DNA of 8,329 nucleotides. Source: an uncultured Archangium sp. (GTDB lineage: Bacteria > Myxococcota > Myxococcia > Myxococcales > Myxococcaceae). Numbering within the stretch: position 1 is the first letter of the stretch; the number at the start of each line of letters is the position of its first letter. Location of the stretch: positions 1 to 8,329 of the forward strand of contig CAMLFP010000249.1 of the NCBI GenBank assembly GCA_946479335.1, written 5' to 3'. The position numbers and the translations under genes were made by a program. Positions 6,875 to 8,329 of this stretch are shown one piece after another. The notes beneath the pieces are model-generated. The model did not search any database. It had not been told where the DNA came from and was given only the letters and a program-made list of their open reading frames with translations.

Positions 6875-8329
6875 GTGCGCTCACCAGTCCCAAAAGGCCG
6901 CGTGCGTCTGCTCAACGGCGCCGCGCTGCAGTCACGTGACTACGTCTTGTATTGGATGACGTCGTTCCGCCGCACGAGGTCGAACTTCGCGTTGGACCGC
7001 GCCATCGAGCTCTCGAAGCAGCTGGGCAAACCGCTGCTGGTCTTCGAGGCGCTGCGCGTCGGCTACCCGTTCGCCAACGAGCGCTTCCACACCTTCGTGC
7101 TCGAGGGCATGCGCGCGAACGAGCGCGCGTTCAAAGAGACGCCGGTGAAGTACGTGCCGTACGTCGAGCGGCGACGCGGTGAGGCGCGCGGGTTGATGGA
7201 GGCGCTGGTGGCGCGCGCGTGCGTGGTGGTCGGTGATGACTGGCCGTGCCTCTTCATCCCCCGGATGCAGCAGGCGCTGGCCGACCGCATCGACTGCCGC
7301 TTCGAGGTGGTCGACTCGAACGGCGTGTACCCGATGCACGACACGCCGCGCGTCTTCACCACGGCGCACTCGTTCCGCGTGCACCTGCAGAAGGTGTTGC
7401 CCGCGCATCTGATGCAGTTCCCCTCCGAGGCGCCGTTGGAGCACCTCGCGCTGCCGCGCTTCGACGCCCCGTTGCCGACGCGCTGGCCGTTCGGCCTCGA
7501 CGTCAACCTCGCGGAGCTGCCCATCGACCACTCGGTGCGCGCGGTGCCCATTCCCGGCGGGAGCGAGGAGGCCGAGAAGCGGCTGGCGCACTTCATCGGC
7601 AAGATTCTCCCCGGCTACGCGGAGTCGCGGAACGAGCCGGAGCTCGACGGCACCAGCGCGCTCTCGCCGTACCTGCACTTCGGGCACCTCTCGGCGCACC
7701 AGGTCTTCTCGCGCGTGGTGGCGACCGAGAAGTGGAGCGTCGAGCAGTTGGGGCCCTCCAACGGCGGCGCGAAGGAGGGCTGGTGGAAGCTCTCGAAGCA
7801 CGCGGAGGGCTACCTCGACCAGCTCGTCACCTGGCGCGAGCTGGCGTTCAACATGACCAGCCACCGCCCCGACGGCTACCGCTCGCTCGACGAGCTCCCC
7901 GACTACGCGCGCGAGACGATCCGCAAGCACGCGGCCGACAAGCGCGAGCGCACGTATTCGCTCACCGACCTCGAGCAGAGCCGCACGCACGACCGCCTGT
8001 GGAACGCGGCGATGGGCCAGCTCCGCGAGACGGGGTGGTTCCACAACTACGTGCGCATGCTGTGGGGGAAGAAGATCTACGAGTGGTCGAAGAGCGCCGC
8101 CGACGCGCTGTTCGCCATGGAGTACCTGATGGGCAAGTACGCGCTCGACGGGCGCGACCCGATTTCGTGGAGCGGCTACTTCTGGATTCTCGGGCGCTAC
8201 GACCGCGCGTGGGGCCCGGAGCGGCCGGTGTTCGGCACGCTCCGGTACATGTCGTCTGACAACACGCAGCGGAAGCTGAACGTGAAGCACTACATGGACC
8301 GCTTCGCCCCGAAGAACGGCGAGCTGTTC
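6875..8329 (+). CDS. Class II-like deoxyribodipyrimidine photolyase (partial, 3' end missing)
   Basis: This flavoprotein is predicted to repair UV-induced pyrimidine dimers using light. From the GTG at 6875 it gives 485 residues to the window edge, close to full family length, so only a short C-terminal piece should be missing. The N-terminal Rossmann domain begins RVRLLN...DYVLYWM (residues 9-28), then NFALDRAIELSKQLGKPLLVF, as in class II photolyases. The FAD-binding domain contains LVTWRELAFN (317-326), THDRLWNAAM, GWFHNYVRMLWGKKI (387-401), ALDGRDP (423-429) and WGPERPVFGTLRYMSS (446-461). Wording such as GRYDRAWGPERPVFGT marks the bacterial subgroup rather than eukaryotic class II enzymes. 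An in-frame TAA at 6851-6853 limits the start. GTG at 6902 and ATG at 6956 are alternatives, the latter cutting into the conserved fold. It is transcribed away from the polysaccharide genes and shows no functional link to them. A photoreceptor-type role without repair is possible. Confidence 0.92.
   Translation, partial: MRSPVPKGRVRLLNGAALQSRDYVLYWMTSFRRTRSNFALDRAIELSKQLGKPLLVFEALRVGYPFANERFHTFVLEGMRANERAFKETPVKYVPYVERRRGEARGLMEALVARACVVVGDDWPCLFIPRMQQALADRIDCRFEVVDSNGVYPMHDTPRVFTTAHSFRVHLQKVLPAHLMQFPSEAPLEHLALPRFDAPLPTRWPFGLDVNLAELPIDHSVRAVPIPGGSEEAEKRLAHFIGKILPGYAESRNEPELDGTSALSPYLHFGHLSAHQVFSRVVATEKWSVEQLGPSNGGAKEGWWKLSKHAEGYLDQLVTWRELAFNMTSHRPDGYRSLDELPDYARETIRKHAADKRERTYSLTDLEQSRTHDRLWNAAMGQLRETGWFHNYVRMLWGKKIYEWSKSAADALFAMEYLMGKYALDGRDPISWSGYFWILGRYDRAWGPERPVFGTLRYMSSDNTQRKLNVKHYMDRFAPKNGELF

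Noticed and set aside
6932..8290. Long minus-strand open frame (452 codons) opposite the photolyase
   Set aside because: It is arginine- and valine-rich without motifs. The plus strand encodes a well-conserved photolyase.

Overview
The DNA is very GC-rich (about two thirds to three quarters G+C in the stretches I counted), with strong G/C third-position bias. The genes resemble those of myxobacteria or related GC-rich deltaproteobacteria (Myxococcota). That placement is an inference from composition and protein character, because the window holds no rRNA or other marker gene.

Layout, left to right. Positions 1-1176 (+) hold the C-terminal part of a membrane protein: one hydrophobic helix followed by TPR-like repeats, as in O-antigen ligase/polymerase proteins with a TPR tail. 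Next, about 1226-3394 (+) is a fused Wzz/Wzc-type chain-length regulator and bacterial tyrosine autokinase. Positions 3395-3861 hold a compact cassette: a small Vsr-like DUF559 nuclease gene (-) between two 41-bp inverted hairpin repeats. Positions 3867-4910 (-) encode a GT-B glycosyltransferase. Positions 4907-6835 (-) encode a glutamine-hydrolysing asparagine synthase-type amidotransferase that overlaps the glycosyltransferase by 4 bp. Positions 6875-8329 (+) encode a class II-like DNA photolyase that runs off the right edge and is divergent from the amidotransferase.

The ligase-like protein, the tyrosine kinase, the glycosyltransferase and the amidotransferase fit one surface-polysaccharide locus. 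The glycosyltransferase would add sugars, the AsnB-like enzyme may amidate a sugar acid or related precursor, and the ligase/polymerase and Wzc would handle polymerisation, chain length and export. The photolyase looks like an unrelated neighbour at the edge of the locus.

The most unusual feature is the 467-bp nuclease cassette. It begins at the base after the kinase stop codon and ends five bases before the glycosyltransferase stop codon. Its two ends match at 37 of 41 positions, and all four differences lie in the hairpin loop. It has the architecture of a miniature mobile element or REP-like unit carrying its own nuclease.
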